Shown here one piece after another: positions 9,975 through 20,370 of a stretch of 22,046 nucleotides of DNA (the stretch's first letter is position 1; every line of letters begins with the position of its first letter). The stretch is taken from positions 918 to 22,963 of the forward strand of contig NWUY0300021040.1 of NCBI GenBank assembly GCA_004151065.3, written 5' to 3'. The notes beneath the pieces were generated by a model. That model saw only the letters and a program-made list of their open reading frames with translations. It ran no database searches and was not told the origin of the DNA. The position numbers were made by a program, and so were the translations under genes. The stretch is from Larix sibirica (lineage: Eukaryota > Streptophyta > Pinopsida > Pinales > Pinaceae).

Positions 9975-10165
9975 AATTGAGATAATGACTATGTAGAATA
10001 AAAATGAGATTCTACAAGATGAGAATGGAGAGCTACATGTAGAGAAAGGAAGCATAGAAAAATTTGGGACATATGCACGGAATTTACAAAGTGATTTAGC
10101 GAATGCTCAGTTTCAATGGTAAGAGCATGTGCAGACACTTCAGAACGTGGTGATTTGACTTAAAG

Positions 10166-10985
10166 ATATCATGAAGCAGAAAAGAGATTAAGAAACTTGG
10201 AAAGGGAAAAATAGGATGCAACCATAACAAAGGCAAAAGAGGAGAGGTAAAAGCAGGAATCTCTATTAAGAGAGCAAGAAGAAGTTGCCAATAAGAAAGA
10301 ACGGGAAGAAGAAGCATATAGGACTACATAAGAGGAAAGATTAAATAAGGAGAAAGAATAAATATTAGAAGGAGAAGATAATATCAATGAACCAGAGAAA
10401 CCCATGCTAGTGTCAACTGGAACCATCACTACCATTATTGAGCCTTCTCTAACTATCCATATCACTGGAGGGCACTTTCCACTCCTAGATCTTGGTTTGG
10501 TACGATTTACACCATCCAAAGAGGAAACAATGGCCTCACTGAGTCCCTATCTATTTGATGGAAAGAAGAAACAAATAGTAAAAAGGACTCACATGATACT
10601 TAAAGTATTTGAGCAACATGCAATGGAAGTCCCAGTCTTCACCCAGGTGGGAAGAGATCCGAAGGAAATAGCCTTAGAAAATGTGGCTAGGGGTCTGGCT
10701 ACACATTTTAACATTGGTAAAATGGTTGAGGAGATCGAAAGTTATAAAAGAGAAATAAATACTTTGAAAGTTGAGATAATGACTATGTAGAACAAAACAA
10801 GATTCTACGAGATGAGAATGAAGAGTTGCACATGGAAAAATAGAGCATGGAAAATTTTGGGACTTGTGCAAAGAATTTACAAAGTGATTTGGTGAATGCT
10901 TAGTTTCAGTTGTAAGAGAAGGTGTAGACACTTCAAATCACGGTGGTTAGACTAAAAAATATCATGGAGCAGACAAGAAATCAAG
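10166..10985 (+). pseudogene. Orphan coiled-coil module, tandem copy 2
   Basis: Second copy of the module, lacking the SINE and better preserved. One frame runs from about 10174 to a TAG at 10788-10790, with stops mainly in its first third. Positions 10404-10787 are fully open (128 codons): STGTITTIIEPSL, then ETMASLSPYLFDGKKKQ, FTQVGRDPKEIALENVA and MVEEIESYKREINTLKVEI. The last stretch has the heptad-like spacing of a coiled coil. After the TAG the frame shifts and continues as a Glu/Asn-rich tail with several stops. I cannot assign a family. A retrotransposon gag-like or structural protein is possible, but no zinc knuckle or catalytic motif is visible. Confidence 0.7.
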
Positions 10986-11440
10986 AAATTGATTTGGAAG
11001 CAACTAAGGTTTGTCTAGACAATATCGTTGAGTGGAAACACTTAGCAGAAGATGCACCTGCAGAATTACCCAAAATAAATGCAAAAGAAGCAAAGAAGTA
11101 TTATAAACCCATCTCTAACACTAGGAAATCCATTGTCGGTCTTGAAAAGGATATAGTTGCAATCATGAACAAGTGCAGGCATACCTTTTAGATTACAAAG
11201 AAGGTCATGGAGCATTGCAACTTGCCTTTTTTTGGAGATTGGGACAATGCAAAGGAAACAGAACAAAGGAGAGCATAATTTACAAATGTCAATAAGGAAA
11301 AGCAACTGGCTATTGAGGCAATATCAAATGTTACTATAGAAAATTTGATGGAGTCCGTGGAAAATCCAATGTACCCTTGCAAAGTAATTTAATAGCTATT
11401 TCAAATGATGCAGTTGACCATGAGGTAACTTTTGAGACCC
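10943..11440 (+). pseudogene. Orphan coding region, C-terminal tail after the duplication
   Basis: An open frame at 10943-11191 continues from the end of copy 2 into unique sequence. It is charged and helix-prone (IDLEATKVCLDNIVEWKHLAEDAP, then INAKEAKKYYKPI and GLEKDIVAIMNKCRHTF). It passes a TAG and continues in the same register (EHCNLPFFGDWDNAKETEQRRA, then NVNKEKQLAIEAISN) to about 11390, with another TAA. It appears to be the natural C-terminal continuation of the unduplicated gene. A Lys/Glu-rich frame with stops near 11570-11650 may be its last remnant. No catalytic motif, no membrane segment and no named family. Confidence 0.5.
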
Positions 11441-11459
11441 TCGTATCCTGCATAATCAA

Positions 11460-12569
11460 AGAAATTATGAACACCTGTATGTCAAAAAGGGGCCTACCAC
11501 CCACTTGAATTTTTCAAAGTATATTGTAATTTTATATGTATCATGTAACTTACCTATCCCAAGTCCAATAGGACAAATACGGATAAGTAAAGTCGAGTAG
11601 TCACAAAGGAAAAAAATGAAGAAAAGAAGCTAAAGAGACTAAAGGAGTAATTACCAAGGCAGTTGTCAAAAACTTTCTTATAAATGTAACTAAGAGGGAG
11701 TAACAAATGGCTTTTGGTTTGTGCATTTTTCTGTGTAAATTGTTTAACAAACTGATAATAAGAAGAAGCCATTATTGGCCATACTATAGGGAGATATACT
11801 TAATTTGTTTCTACTGTGGTTGTGTTGAGAACTCTTTATGTCTTACATTGCTCATGGAATGTGCTAAAAGAATATATTTAATGTACTTTGAATTTTATTT
11901 GGTAAAGAATGCATTCTTATTCTTGTTTATCTTCTATCATTTTGTATGTAGCCTCACAAACAATGAATTTAAATTATCTAGTAATTAGAGATTGCTCCTA
12001 ACAATTAGTCCCGTGGTTGTATTTTCATTGGTAATTACAGTAATCTTAGTTGTTGATATCATAGTGAAGGTACATTTGGACATTGTGTTTCATATTTTAG
12101 TCTTTCCTATATAGTTAGGATAAGCACGATAGTTTTGCATCCCACATATACATTTAGTCATGCACACATTTTCATTATGCACATATACATCTTAGGATAT
12201 ATTTATAACCAATAATGGATGCCAAGAAAGAATCTGGATGGATTCCCCACATCAAACAATGCAAGTTCTAATCGGGACCATCTATTTGGGATAATCCCTA
12301 CAGTTAACAGAAAGGACATCCCTCCCTATCAACAATTTTTGGTGTTAAAAGGAGGGCATTTGAATCCCTGAAAGAGACCTCCCTCAATCACGTCATTCTC
12401 ATATTGAAAATTCCAATATAAATTCTTATAACAACCATATCTCCACCCAAATTTTGTCTTCAAATACACTACCGCCAGCTTTGAGAACCCTGTTTCCGCA
12501 TAATTAGAACAACTGTATGCTATCCCCAATTAAGAAGTCAATGAATTTTGTTGTTTCACCCGAGCATAC
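11460..12569. other. Spacer between the orphan pseudogene and the gypsy gag
   Basis: Contains a plus-strand 93-codon frame (11707-11988) rich in Leu, Phe, Cys and Tyr with no motif I recognise, probably fortuitous. From about 12000 there is no convincing coding sequence. The 12200-12569 part lies directly upstream of gag and may be its untranslated leader, but I cannot find a primer-binding site or an LTR edge. Confidence 0.4.
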
Positions 12570-13690
12570 ATGAAAAATATTGGTATATTTCCCACCACTC
12601 CTTTACTTCCCAGAAGAAGTAGAACCACCAAAAACATCATCCAAATTCCCGATCAAATCTTGGTAGACTCAATAGATTATTTGATTGACACTGATTTAGA
12701 TGAAATCCATCAACCTTTGAATGCAATTCCCCCGACCCCCCCAAAATATAAATCTCATTCCTCAAGCTCGTCTGATGTGGAATATGACCCTAAGTTTATT
12801 ACTCAAGCCAATGAATTCACTAGAGAATTTCTAGAGAGAGAAATGCATCGAAATCAACCTAGGTTACCAGTCTCGAAAGCCCAGGGTGCCTTCAATTTAG
12901 AAAGGCAACTCCACGACTTACCAAAACATATGAAACATATGCTCCCTAAATTCAATTTTTATAAATTTGATTTCCCTAAAGATCACATTAAGATTTTTTA
13001 TGTGGCTACCAGATTAATGGATGTAGAACACGAAGATGTGGTTTGTCAACTATTTCTATATACTTCAAAAAATAATGCTTCCACGTGGTATTTCAACCTT
13101 CTCATCAAATAAATTGATATCTAATATTGCTTTGAAAAGGCCTTCATAGATAAATTTAGCGATGAATCAATTCCAGTTACACTTTTGAAAAAACTCATTG
13201 CCATAAACATGGACAAATGGGAACAATAAAGGACTTTAATCAACGCTTTACTATCATCCTTAATAGACTCCCATGAAATTCTCCTCCCGATGAAAATGTT
13301 GTAATCGAGTACTATACTTCTACTTTGCATCAATGATAGCCATGTGTGTTAAGAGGGCTGATAAAACTTCCTTGGCTAATAATTTTGAAGAAGCTAAAAA
13401 CATAGAAAAGGAGATGTTAAGCTTAGGCCAATATTTATGGCCACCTCAAAGAAATTGATTACCTTGCCTAAACCTCGCTCAAAAAAAAAATTGGCACACA
13501 AGATAAGGAACCTATTAATGTTTATGGCCTCATCTATGTTATCGAGAAATTGTCAAATGAAGTTCCTGATTTAAAAAGGAATGTTGAAGACGATACTTCT
13601 AACACACAAATTTTTAGAACTTTTTATAGGAATAGTCAAAAGAGAGAGATTTATAGACGAGAAAGTAAGCAATATTAAAAGCAACAAATA
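12570..13690 (+). pseudogene. Ty3/gypsy gag remnant
   Basis: A capsid-type Gag remnant. The open frame 12570-13112 (180 codons) has a Pro/Ser-rich N-terminus (PLLPRRSRTTKN, SSSSSDVEYDP). It then enters the Retrotrans_gag core: LPKFNFYKFDFPKDHIKIFY, VEHEDVVCQLFLYT and ASTWYFNLL. After two TAA stops the core continues as CFEKAFIDKFSDESIPVTLL, then in another frame as KDFNQRFTIILNRLP and ENVVIEYYTSTL, and in a third frame as AMCVKRADKTSLANNFEEAKNIEKEM (about 13335-13415). A final segment (about 13510-13690: INVYGLIYVIEKLSNEVPDL) resembles the region after the capsid core. No zinc knuckle, protease or RT follows, so the element is truncated. It need not belong to the gypsy pol fragment at 6076-7470. 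Confidence 0.75.
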
Positions 13691-14348
13691 CACACAATAC
13701 TCAATGCATGCAAGCATAGGTCAGACACAGATGGTACTTTAATTTCTTATGTAGAGTATCAAAAAATTCACAAGGGGAAGATGACTGTAGAAGCATGAAA
13801 CAAAGAATTGGCACAAGGATTCATTTTATTTTATTCCCAATGAGAATTTGGTACAAGAACATCCAAGGAAGTATGATGCACATGTCAGGGGAGAATAATA
13901 ATGTTAAGCATGATAGAAGGATCAAAGTGCACCAAAGAGGATTACAATGAATGTAGAGTAGAAGGTGAAAGAGTGACAAACTGGAGGTGCAACATGCCAT
14001 TTAAGCATGGATAAAGAAAGTACACAACATTCAGAGGAGAAGCATGTCGAGTATTGACAACAGTAGCAATAAAAAGAGGTCTAACAAAAGTGTGAATAAA
14101 TTATTGGAAGAGTGTGCACAGATGAAGCGTGATGAGGAGCGCACATGATGAGCATGACAAGGAGCATGCATGGTTACATGACAAGAGCATGCATGATTAT
14201 AGGGAAATATCATTGAAAGTTCATAACCAAAGAAGATTAGGAATCAAGCGGAAGTTATTTGAGAAGTTGAAACAATAGCAAGGGAAACAAAGAGTAGGAA
14301 AGAAAGCTAAACAATCAACCAATGCAGATTAAAGAGAATGGAAAATAG
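13691..14348. other. Unassigned stretch after gag
   Basis: No sustained frame. Near 14130-14200 there is a purine-rich, repetitive patch with several GAGCATG and GCATGCATG words, which looks like short-period slippage. I see no LTR edge or RNA gene. Confidence 0.4.
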
Positions 14349-14603
14349 GTGGGTCAATTAGATAGTTTTGTCATAGTATGCCCAATGGAGTTGTATACTA
14401 GAGTCAATAGGAAGTTAGCAAAAAGGAAAGTAAAGCATCAAGAGCATACTCTGAATTTGTATTTTTGGGGTCTATTAAATATGAAACAATGTAGTGATGA
14501 TGCAGATCTGTTTATTGGCCATGGAATATTTAAAAAGTGGATGAAGGAGATCCGAGAACATTGGCTAGAAACATTTGTCGAAATGAAACTAAGCTCCTAT
14601 TAA
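14349..14603 (+). CDS. Short open frame of unknown nature
   Basis: An 84-codon frame, ATG 14349 to TAA 14601-14603. Composition is plausible for a soluble protein: a basic stretch (VNRKLAKRKVKHQEH), then YFWGLLNMKQCSDDADLFIGHG and an amphipathic KKWMKEIREHWLETFVEM. I recognise no domain, and no ribosomal or promoter context can be assessed. It may be a fragment of a larger exon or transposon ORF. It lies just beyond the 3' end of the minus-strand LINE. Confidence 0.25.
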   Translation: MGQLDSFVIVCPMELYTRVNRKLAKRKVKHQEHTLNLYFWGLLNMKQCSDDADLFIGHGIFKKWMKEIREHWLETFVEMKLSSY

Positions 14604-14684
14604 AGTGCATCAATATTATTGATCATTTGTCTCACTAGTAATTTTCCTCCTTGGCAATTATTTGACCTTTAGCATCAATTTGAC

Positions 14685-14766
14685 AAACTCTAATGAATAG
14701 GGCCAATTTGCTTAGGCCATTGTGANAACTCTAATGAATAGGGCCAATTTGCTTCGGCCATTGTGA
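14685..14766. repeat. Tandem 40-bp repeat flanking an n
   Basis: The 40 bases at 14686-14725 recur at 14727-14766 with one difference (CTTAGG versus CTTCGG). The two copies are separated by exactly one undetermined base at 14726. This is the signature of two contig ends that overlap but were joined through an n, so the repeat may be an assembly artefact. Confidence 0.8.
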
Positions 14767-15833
14767 CCCAATGCCAAATTTGGGACATGACATTCTTCTA
14801 TAACTCCCATTAGATAAAATAGGCGAGCACCCTCCAAACATGGATATATAAGAACTAAAATCCAAAACAAGCAGAGAGAAGGAATAATGAATCAACAAAT
14901 GATCTACATTCTCAACTTCCCCTTTACAGATCACACAGACATGTGGCCCCACCCCCCTCTCCTGAGAAGTTTATCCCAAATGAGAATGGAATTATTCTAC
15001 GAAAGCCAAATAAACAATTTTATCTTTAGAGGAATTGTCAACTTCCAAATTAAGCAATGCCACCAGTTTGGTTCCACTACAAAATCAGAGAAAAATGATT
15101 CATAGGCCATCTTTGCAATGACCTTCCCCATCTTAACGTCCCATGACCAAACCAAAATTTCCTCATTAACATCTAATGAAAAACCACTTCTTTGCAGCCC
15201 CAAAAGGTAATTATTCTATTCTATCTCAAAAGTCCCATTCAAGTTCAGATCTCGATCCACCAACCAAGGAGCACCGTCGTTCAACCCATTTGGTATAGCC
15301 ACCACATGAGCTAAAGTGAAGTAACCACTTGAATGAAGGAATTGAATCAAATCCTATGAGAGCTTATAAAATATTTGCATCCCCAAAATAGAATCTTCAC
15401 CAACACAAATCTTCTTCACATCACTCGTCTTCCAAGCTAACCATTCCCCCATAACTTGAAAATAACTTACCACACCCCTCCGAAAATTTGAAGTACCTCT
15501 AACACGCTTAACAGAGGAACGAATCCACTCCAGAAGAGAGGTATTCTTAAGGTATTTTCCCTTTGACTACACTACTCCATAAACCATGGGAGAACAAAGC
15601 TCTCCAAATACTTTTAGCAGCAAGAGCTTTAGAGAAAAGAAAGATATTCTTGATATCCCATCCCCCCAACTTCTTGGGTCTGGCCAAGTGTTCCCAATTT
15701 ACTAAATAAATACCTTCCTTGGACTTGCTACCCGACCACAGAAAGATGAACACTTTTTTTCGAATACTATTAAGAATGGCTTTCATAATCTTTAACGAAG
15801 AGAACTAATATTAAAATCGAATGAAGAATAGAA

Positions 15834-15995
15834 CTTACCATAGTAATCCTGCCCCCAATAGATAACCACTTCCAGACTAGTCCTCATAATGTTAATTATC
15901 TTACCAAAATAAGCCTGCCCCCAAGAGACAACCACAAGCTCCGGAACAGTCAAATTTCGGTAACAACCAAGACTAGTCCTCACAATGTTAATTAT
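15834..15995 (-). repeat. Diverged tandem duplication inside LINE ORF2
   Basis: The 66-bp unit 15834-15899 and the 96-bp unit 15900-15995 share their beginnings (CTTACC, then CCTGCCCCCAA) and their ends (GACTAGTCCTCA.AATGTTAATTAT). About 30 bp in the middle of the second unit is absent from the first. In translation this repeats an INI.RTSL...WGQ.Y.GK segment just after the RT core. Confidence 0.75.
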
Positions 15996-18237
15996 TTGAC
16001 TTGATATATAACTGAGATATTTCAACCCTCCATTGATAGAGCCAACCTGTAGAGGAAAGAACCAACAAATATGTGAAATGAATTCCTTGTCCAAATGATT
16101 CACCAGAAAGATGGACTTAGAGTCACTAATCAACATCCCAGAGGTGTTACAAAAACAATTCAACATATCATGGAATGCCAACCATTCATTGACATCACCT
16201 TTCCTGAATAACAACACATTGTCAACAAAGGGAAAATGAGTGACTCTAACCCGATATGTGACATTAACACCCACAATCATGTCAACTTCAACCTCCTTTG
16301 CAATCATTCTACTAGGTTGTTTGACCACGAGAATTAACAAAGGAGGGGACAAGGGACACCCCTGACACAAGCCCCTTGAAGCATAAAAGAAAGAAGTTGG
16401 AGCACCATTAACTTAGACAACAAATTTGGCAGACACCACACAAGTTGTAATCTAATTTGTAGTTTCTAGACCAAGGCCAATCTACAAAAGAACGAATCTC
16501 AGGAAAACCCAGTCCACTTGGTCATAAGCTTTCATAAGATCTAATTTGAGCACTAAAGCCTTTAATTTTTTTTCTTAACACTATGAAAGCATTCATGTGT
16601 AATACCAATGGCATCCAAGATTTGACGGTCATTGAGAAAACCATATTGTTCCTTCAAAAGGAACTTGGAAAGGTAAGGCTTCATTCCGGTAGCAATAATA
16701 TTGTAAACCAAGTTACAGAGCAAAATCGTCCTGAAGTCATTGAAAGAAACCAGTTTAGAGCATTTTGAAATAAGAGCGGTGAAAGTGGAATTTAAGGCTC
16801 CACAAATTCTACCATCGCTCCTTGATTCCTCCATAATAGCCAGCAGATCTGGTCCCATGATGTTAAAGAAATCTAAAACTAATTTGACTGCCCACGCGTT
16901 TGGCCCTAGACTCTTAGACCTATCAAACCCATAAAGAGTAAATTTGATTTCTTCTAAAGAAATCAACGCAACAACATTCCAACCCTCCTCCTCCGAAAAT
17001 AATTACTCGGATTCTTGAATAAGGATTGAAAATGGTTCCTCACTTCAACTTCCAACAACTTACGATCCTTTAATAACCTTCCATAAGAGCTAGTAAGTTC
17101 CCAAATGGAATTTTGAATCCTTTTGCTTTCAACAAATGCGTGAACAGATTTTGTGTTTTTATCTCCCCGAGATATCCAAACTGCACGATTCTTAAGCCTC
17201 TAGATTTCCTCTTTGACCTCAAGGATACATAATCTTTGACTCTCAATATTTGACACTCTGTTTTTATCTTGTTAAGAAAGAAACCCATTGCCATTGTTAT
17301 GATAAATAACATCTAGTTCCTCCTCCATGTTGAGCAAGTCTGCTCTCAAAGGCCTTTTCTTGTTCTTTTCCTATCGAATAACCACCGATTTAAGTATTTT
17401 AAGCTTAAAAACTAATTGATTCATTGTAGATACCTCTTCAATAGTCTCCATAGAATGCCATTCACTTTAAACCAAATTAACAAAATCAACCTCCCGAAAC
17501 CACACATGGTTGAATTTGAAAGGGTAGCAGGGCTGCTCACCCTTCATTTCGAGCTGAAGAACAATAGGATCATGATCAACGATATAAATTTTTTCAACTC
17601 ACGAATGATATCTAGCCAACCCTTCAACCAGATGCTCAACCAGGAAAAACCTGTCCAATCACTTTGCCACCCTACCCTCCCTCAAACTCCCATTCATCAA
17701 GTTGGAACAAGAGGGGAAGGTGAAACATCTATCATTTATGCATTAAGGAACAAGTGACTAAAAAAATCCCCAAATGATCTAGACGAGAACGACTACCCCA
17801 AATTTCAGTCACCGAGACAAAAAGTTTAAAGTCATCCCCAAAGATTAAATTCGGCAAATTAAAAATTCCATCTGCTACCACATACTCCTGGAAAGCCCTA
17901 TGACCAACATATGGGCCATAACAATTTTCCATATAAACATACTATGGGAAATCAACAAGCATGCCTTTTAGAAGAATCGCTACAGATGTCAAATATGGAA
18001 CCATATTGACTTTCCTAGGGTTCCAGGTAGACATAAGACCACCTGATTGGCCCATAGAGTCCACTGAACACATATCCCAGCTAAGTAACAACTTGGAGAA
18101 AGTCTCACGAGCTTTACCTCCACAAACCATAGTTTCTTGAATGAAGATGATATCAGGGCCTACTTTCTAAAACATACGAAAAAGGGGACATAAATTTGGA
18201 GTGCACCCTACTCCCTTGAGATTTAAGGATAGAAGGA

Positions 18238-18241
18238 TCAT
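18238..18241 (-). promoter_or_regulatory. ATGA stop-start overlap between LINE ORF1 and ORF2
   Basis: On the minus strand the bases CGATGATCC contain the ORF2 ATG (18241-18239) and the ORF1 TGA (18240-18238), shifted by one base. The ORF1 frame reaches this TGA without a frameshift from at least 19260. Such overlaps allow termination-reinitiation coupling, as proposed for several LINEs. The arrangement is seen directly; its function is inferred. Confidence 0.6.
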
Positions 18242-20189
18242 CGCTTAGATATGGAAAGGGATTTATTAACTCTAAGAGCTCCGAGACCACTTAGAACGGT
18301 CTTCTCATCCGAAACCAAACCTGTAGAAACACCTTTTAACTTCCTGGTACTTCAAGTTTTGAGGGGATAAAGTTCAGAGTCCAAACCCCCCTTAACCACA
18401 CCCCTCTTCTCAAAATAGCAGGAGAATTTTACTGCATCAACATCTCCATTTACAACCAAATTAGAGGTGGAACCATGAAAACCACCCCTAGCCCCCTCAT
18501 CGACCTTTGGAATTGTCCCTGGAAAAACTTGCAAAGGCTTCTTCTTCTTCAAAATGTCTTTGTAGGTGGGGAGAAGAGAAATGATTAACTATTGTTCAGT
18601 TGAGACTAGACCATTGGAACTCATAGATGTATCAAGGGTTTCACTAGAACACCCTACATGGCCCGCAATCATTCCAACCTCTAGCTTCGTCCCCCGCTCC
18701 TCCAAGGAAAGAGAGTCCATCGAAAGAGAGGAAAGCCCCCAGAGCGAATCCTCCTTCACAAAATCTGACTCAGTTCCATCCCCCTCGATATGAGGGCGCG
18801 ATGTCTCTACCATACCCCCAGTACCTCGACAATCATTGGTAGCATCACTGACCAAAGGGATAGGTGACTGTAAACAAGCATCCACAGAAACTCCCGAACC
18901 CAAAACCTTCAGAACCCCCCTTCCATCTCCCCGAAACCATTCAGATATCTTCATATTATTGACAATGTCTAATTCAACTTCACTTAATGAGAAAAATAAA
19001 GAAGGACCAATATAATGTAGCTTACCAAGCAGACTACTAGAGGGCACCAGAGAACTAGTGGGAAAAGCGACGGACCCAACTTGCTCATCAACTACCTCTT
19101 CCAAACCACCACCATCATCCAACGAAACATCCGTGAAATAGCCCAAACCATCAGCCTTGGCCCTCACTGAAACCACTACCTCATAGTGCTTCCTAAGGTG
19201 ACCAACCACTCTACAATTGGAGCATTGAAATGGAACACCCCAATAGTCTAATTTATGCACATAGGACCTACTGTGCCACTAAATCCCCAATTCTGCCACC
19301 AGACCCTGAGCAATATCGATCTCCACTAACATTTTTCTCATTTGCTTTTCCATCCTAGATATAATTTCATTATCAATATATAGGAATCTCCCAGGCTCAT
19401 TACCAATGACCATAATAGCCTCGCGGTTCCACAACTCCAGTGGAAAGCTGGAAAGCAACACCCAGATGTGTATGTGTCTCATACTTCCAAATTTAGGGTC
19501 AAAGGCGGAATTCCATCCCTTTAACATTAGGATACCTTTGCCTTTCATCAAAGTACCTTGAAGAATCCTCGAAGCATCCTCCTTCCACTGGAAGATAAAA
19601 CTATACCACCCTTTTGAAATAATAGACTCATCTTCGGGGTATACTCCAGAATCGGCCTCCAAGTCGCCTCAACCCAAGTTATAATATCCCTAGAATTCAT
19701 AACTTTGTAATTGAATTTACCAACTAAAGTTGTTAACGAGAGAGTGACAACATCTTCCAAGCCCACAACGCTACCAAGAACCATGTTTCTTGGCCTTAAC
19801 CACTGCTTCCACATTTTATTAGAACGGCCCTGGTGTCCAACTCCCTTTCGACATTGACGAAGGTCCTTTAAAGGCTCTACCATATGATTAGGGTTTGAAG
19901 CCCCACCACTCCCTTCACCACACAAAAACTCACCAATCGACCTTCGGCTGATCGTTGTGGTCTCAACACACCTTTCCTTGGACAAAATCCCGATATCTAG
20001 CTCCTTTCCGTGGCTTCCACATGTCAAAAGACATTCACAAACTTGATTCTATCAAGAGTTCCATTGATTTTGAAGCATTTGTTTATATTATTCATCGGAA
20101 CAAAAGATTCCACTATGCGCCCAAAGCTCGTCAACATCCCCTTCACCCCACATATCCACCTCATTAATGAGATGGACATCATCTGGCAT
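18238..20189 (-). pseudogene. LINE ORF1: DUF4283-like domain and CCHC zinc knuckle
   Basis: An RNA-binding, nucleic-acid chaperone-type protein, about 650 codons. The start is placed at ATG 20189-20187 (PDDVHLINEVDMWGEGD follows). That ATG is in register with the frame open from 20027 down to 19548. One frameshift lies near 19640. The DUF4283-like region (about 19740-19290) shows LVGKFNYKV, SKGWYSFIFQWKEDASRILQ, GILMLKGWNSAFDP and HIWVLLSSFPLELWN. The zinc knuckle near 19224-19180 reads CSNCRVVGHLRKHYE: the fourth ligand, normally Cys, is Tyr. A Ser/Gly/acidic low-complexity tail follows to 18589, then a TAG, and a Lys-rich segment continues in the same frame through one more stop to TGA 18240-18238. 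Minus-strand frames 18589-19260 and 18352-18552 share this register. Confidence 0.8.
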
Positions 20190-20370
20190 GTCACCACCAC
20201 ACCAAAAAATACAACAAAAATCGACAATAGACACCGAATACCAACAAAACTGGTCGGATACACCACAACTAGGGAATCCCCATTGAAAAAACTAAGAAAA
20301 TATATAGATGGCTCAACAAACAAACCCCGTGCGAGCTTTAAATCACCCTAAGAACTAGAGCCGACCCATC

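Larger units (their letters stand above)
9250..10165 (+). pseudogene. Orphan coiled-coil module, tandem copy 1, SINE-interrupted
   Basis: First of two diverged direct copies. It encodes a very charged Lys/Glu/Arg coiled-coil-like stretch (open frame 9327-9629: KEEAARKKEEEEE and onward), then a Thr/Pro-containing linker and ETMAS. A second helical region with QVGKD and MVEEI follows, and then a Glu/Asn-rich tail (near 10010-10140). Compared with copy 2 it carries additional stops (for example TAA near 9766), a 12-bp in-frame insertion near 9700 and a SINE at 9857-9959. The offset to copy 2 is 924 bp before the SINE and 794 bp after it. That change equals the SINE plus one target duplication (118 bp) and the 12-bp indel. 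Function unknown. Confidence 0.7.
14735..18241 (-). pseudogene. LINE ORF2: endonuclease, reverse transcriptase, zf-RVT-like
   Basis: ORF2 nicks the target and reverse-transcribes the LINE RNA. It starts at ATG 18241-18239. Endonuclease (about 18241-17500): SLNLKGVG, FIQET with the catalytic Glu, GGLMSTWNP, FGDDFKL where families have GDFN, RSRLDHLG, and VDHDPI with the terminal His. The linker near 17190 reads NRAVWISRGDKNTKS. RT: LISKC...FNDFRTILLCNLVYNIIA and KEQYGFLNDRQILDAI (16966-16562), motif A LKLDLMKAYDQVDWVFL near 16560-16510, CQGCPLSP near 16368, and motif C as FVDN near 16220 (families have FADD, so one catalytic Asp is lost). C-terminus: LGGWDIKNIFLFSKALAAKS near 15670, and IWKLTIPLKIKLFIWLS with GPHVCVICKGEVENVDHL (15050-14900), a zf-RVT-type region. 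Many stops and frameshifts, and a T8 run at 16563, disrupt it. Confidence 0.87.
14735..20370 (-). mobile_element. L1-type LINE, minus strand, nearly full length but dead
   Basis: A non-LTR retrotransposon read from high to low coordinates. It has a short 5' leader (about 20370-20190), then ORF1 (DUF4283-like and CCHC), an ATGA overlap, and ORF2 (apurinic-type endonuclease, RT, zf-RVT-like C-terminus). The order and domain set match plant L1-type LINEs. Multiple stops and frameshifts, the lost zinc-knuckle Cys and the altered RT and endonuclease catalytic motifs make it inactive. I could not fix the 3' end: no poly(A) run is obvious on this strand below 14735, and no target-site duplication was found. 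The 5' edge is approximate. Confidence 0.85.

Noticed and set aside
11707-11988. Hydrophobic 93-codon frame that might be a small membrane protein
   Set aside because: Composition is what AT-rich noncoding DNA gives, with many Phe, Leu and Tyr. There is no charge pattern, motif or neighbouring evidence.
14031-14213. Minus-strand 60-codon frame with His/Cys repeats, possibly a metal-binding peptide
   Set aside because: It is the antisense of the GAGCATG-rich repetitive patch, and the His and Ala runs follow from that short repeat.
18566-18793. Plus-strand Ser/Glu-rich frame
   Set aside because: It lies antisense to the low-complexity tail of LINE ORF1, whose frame is continuous with recognisable domains.
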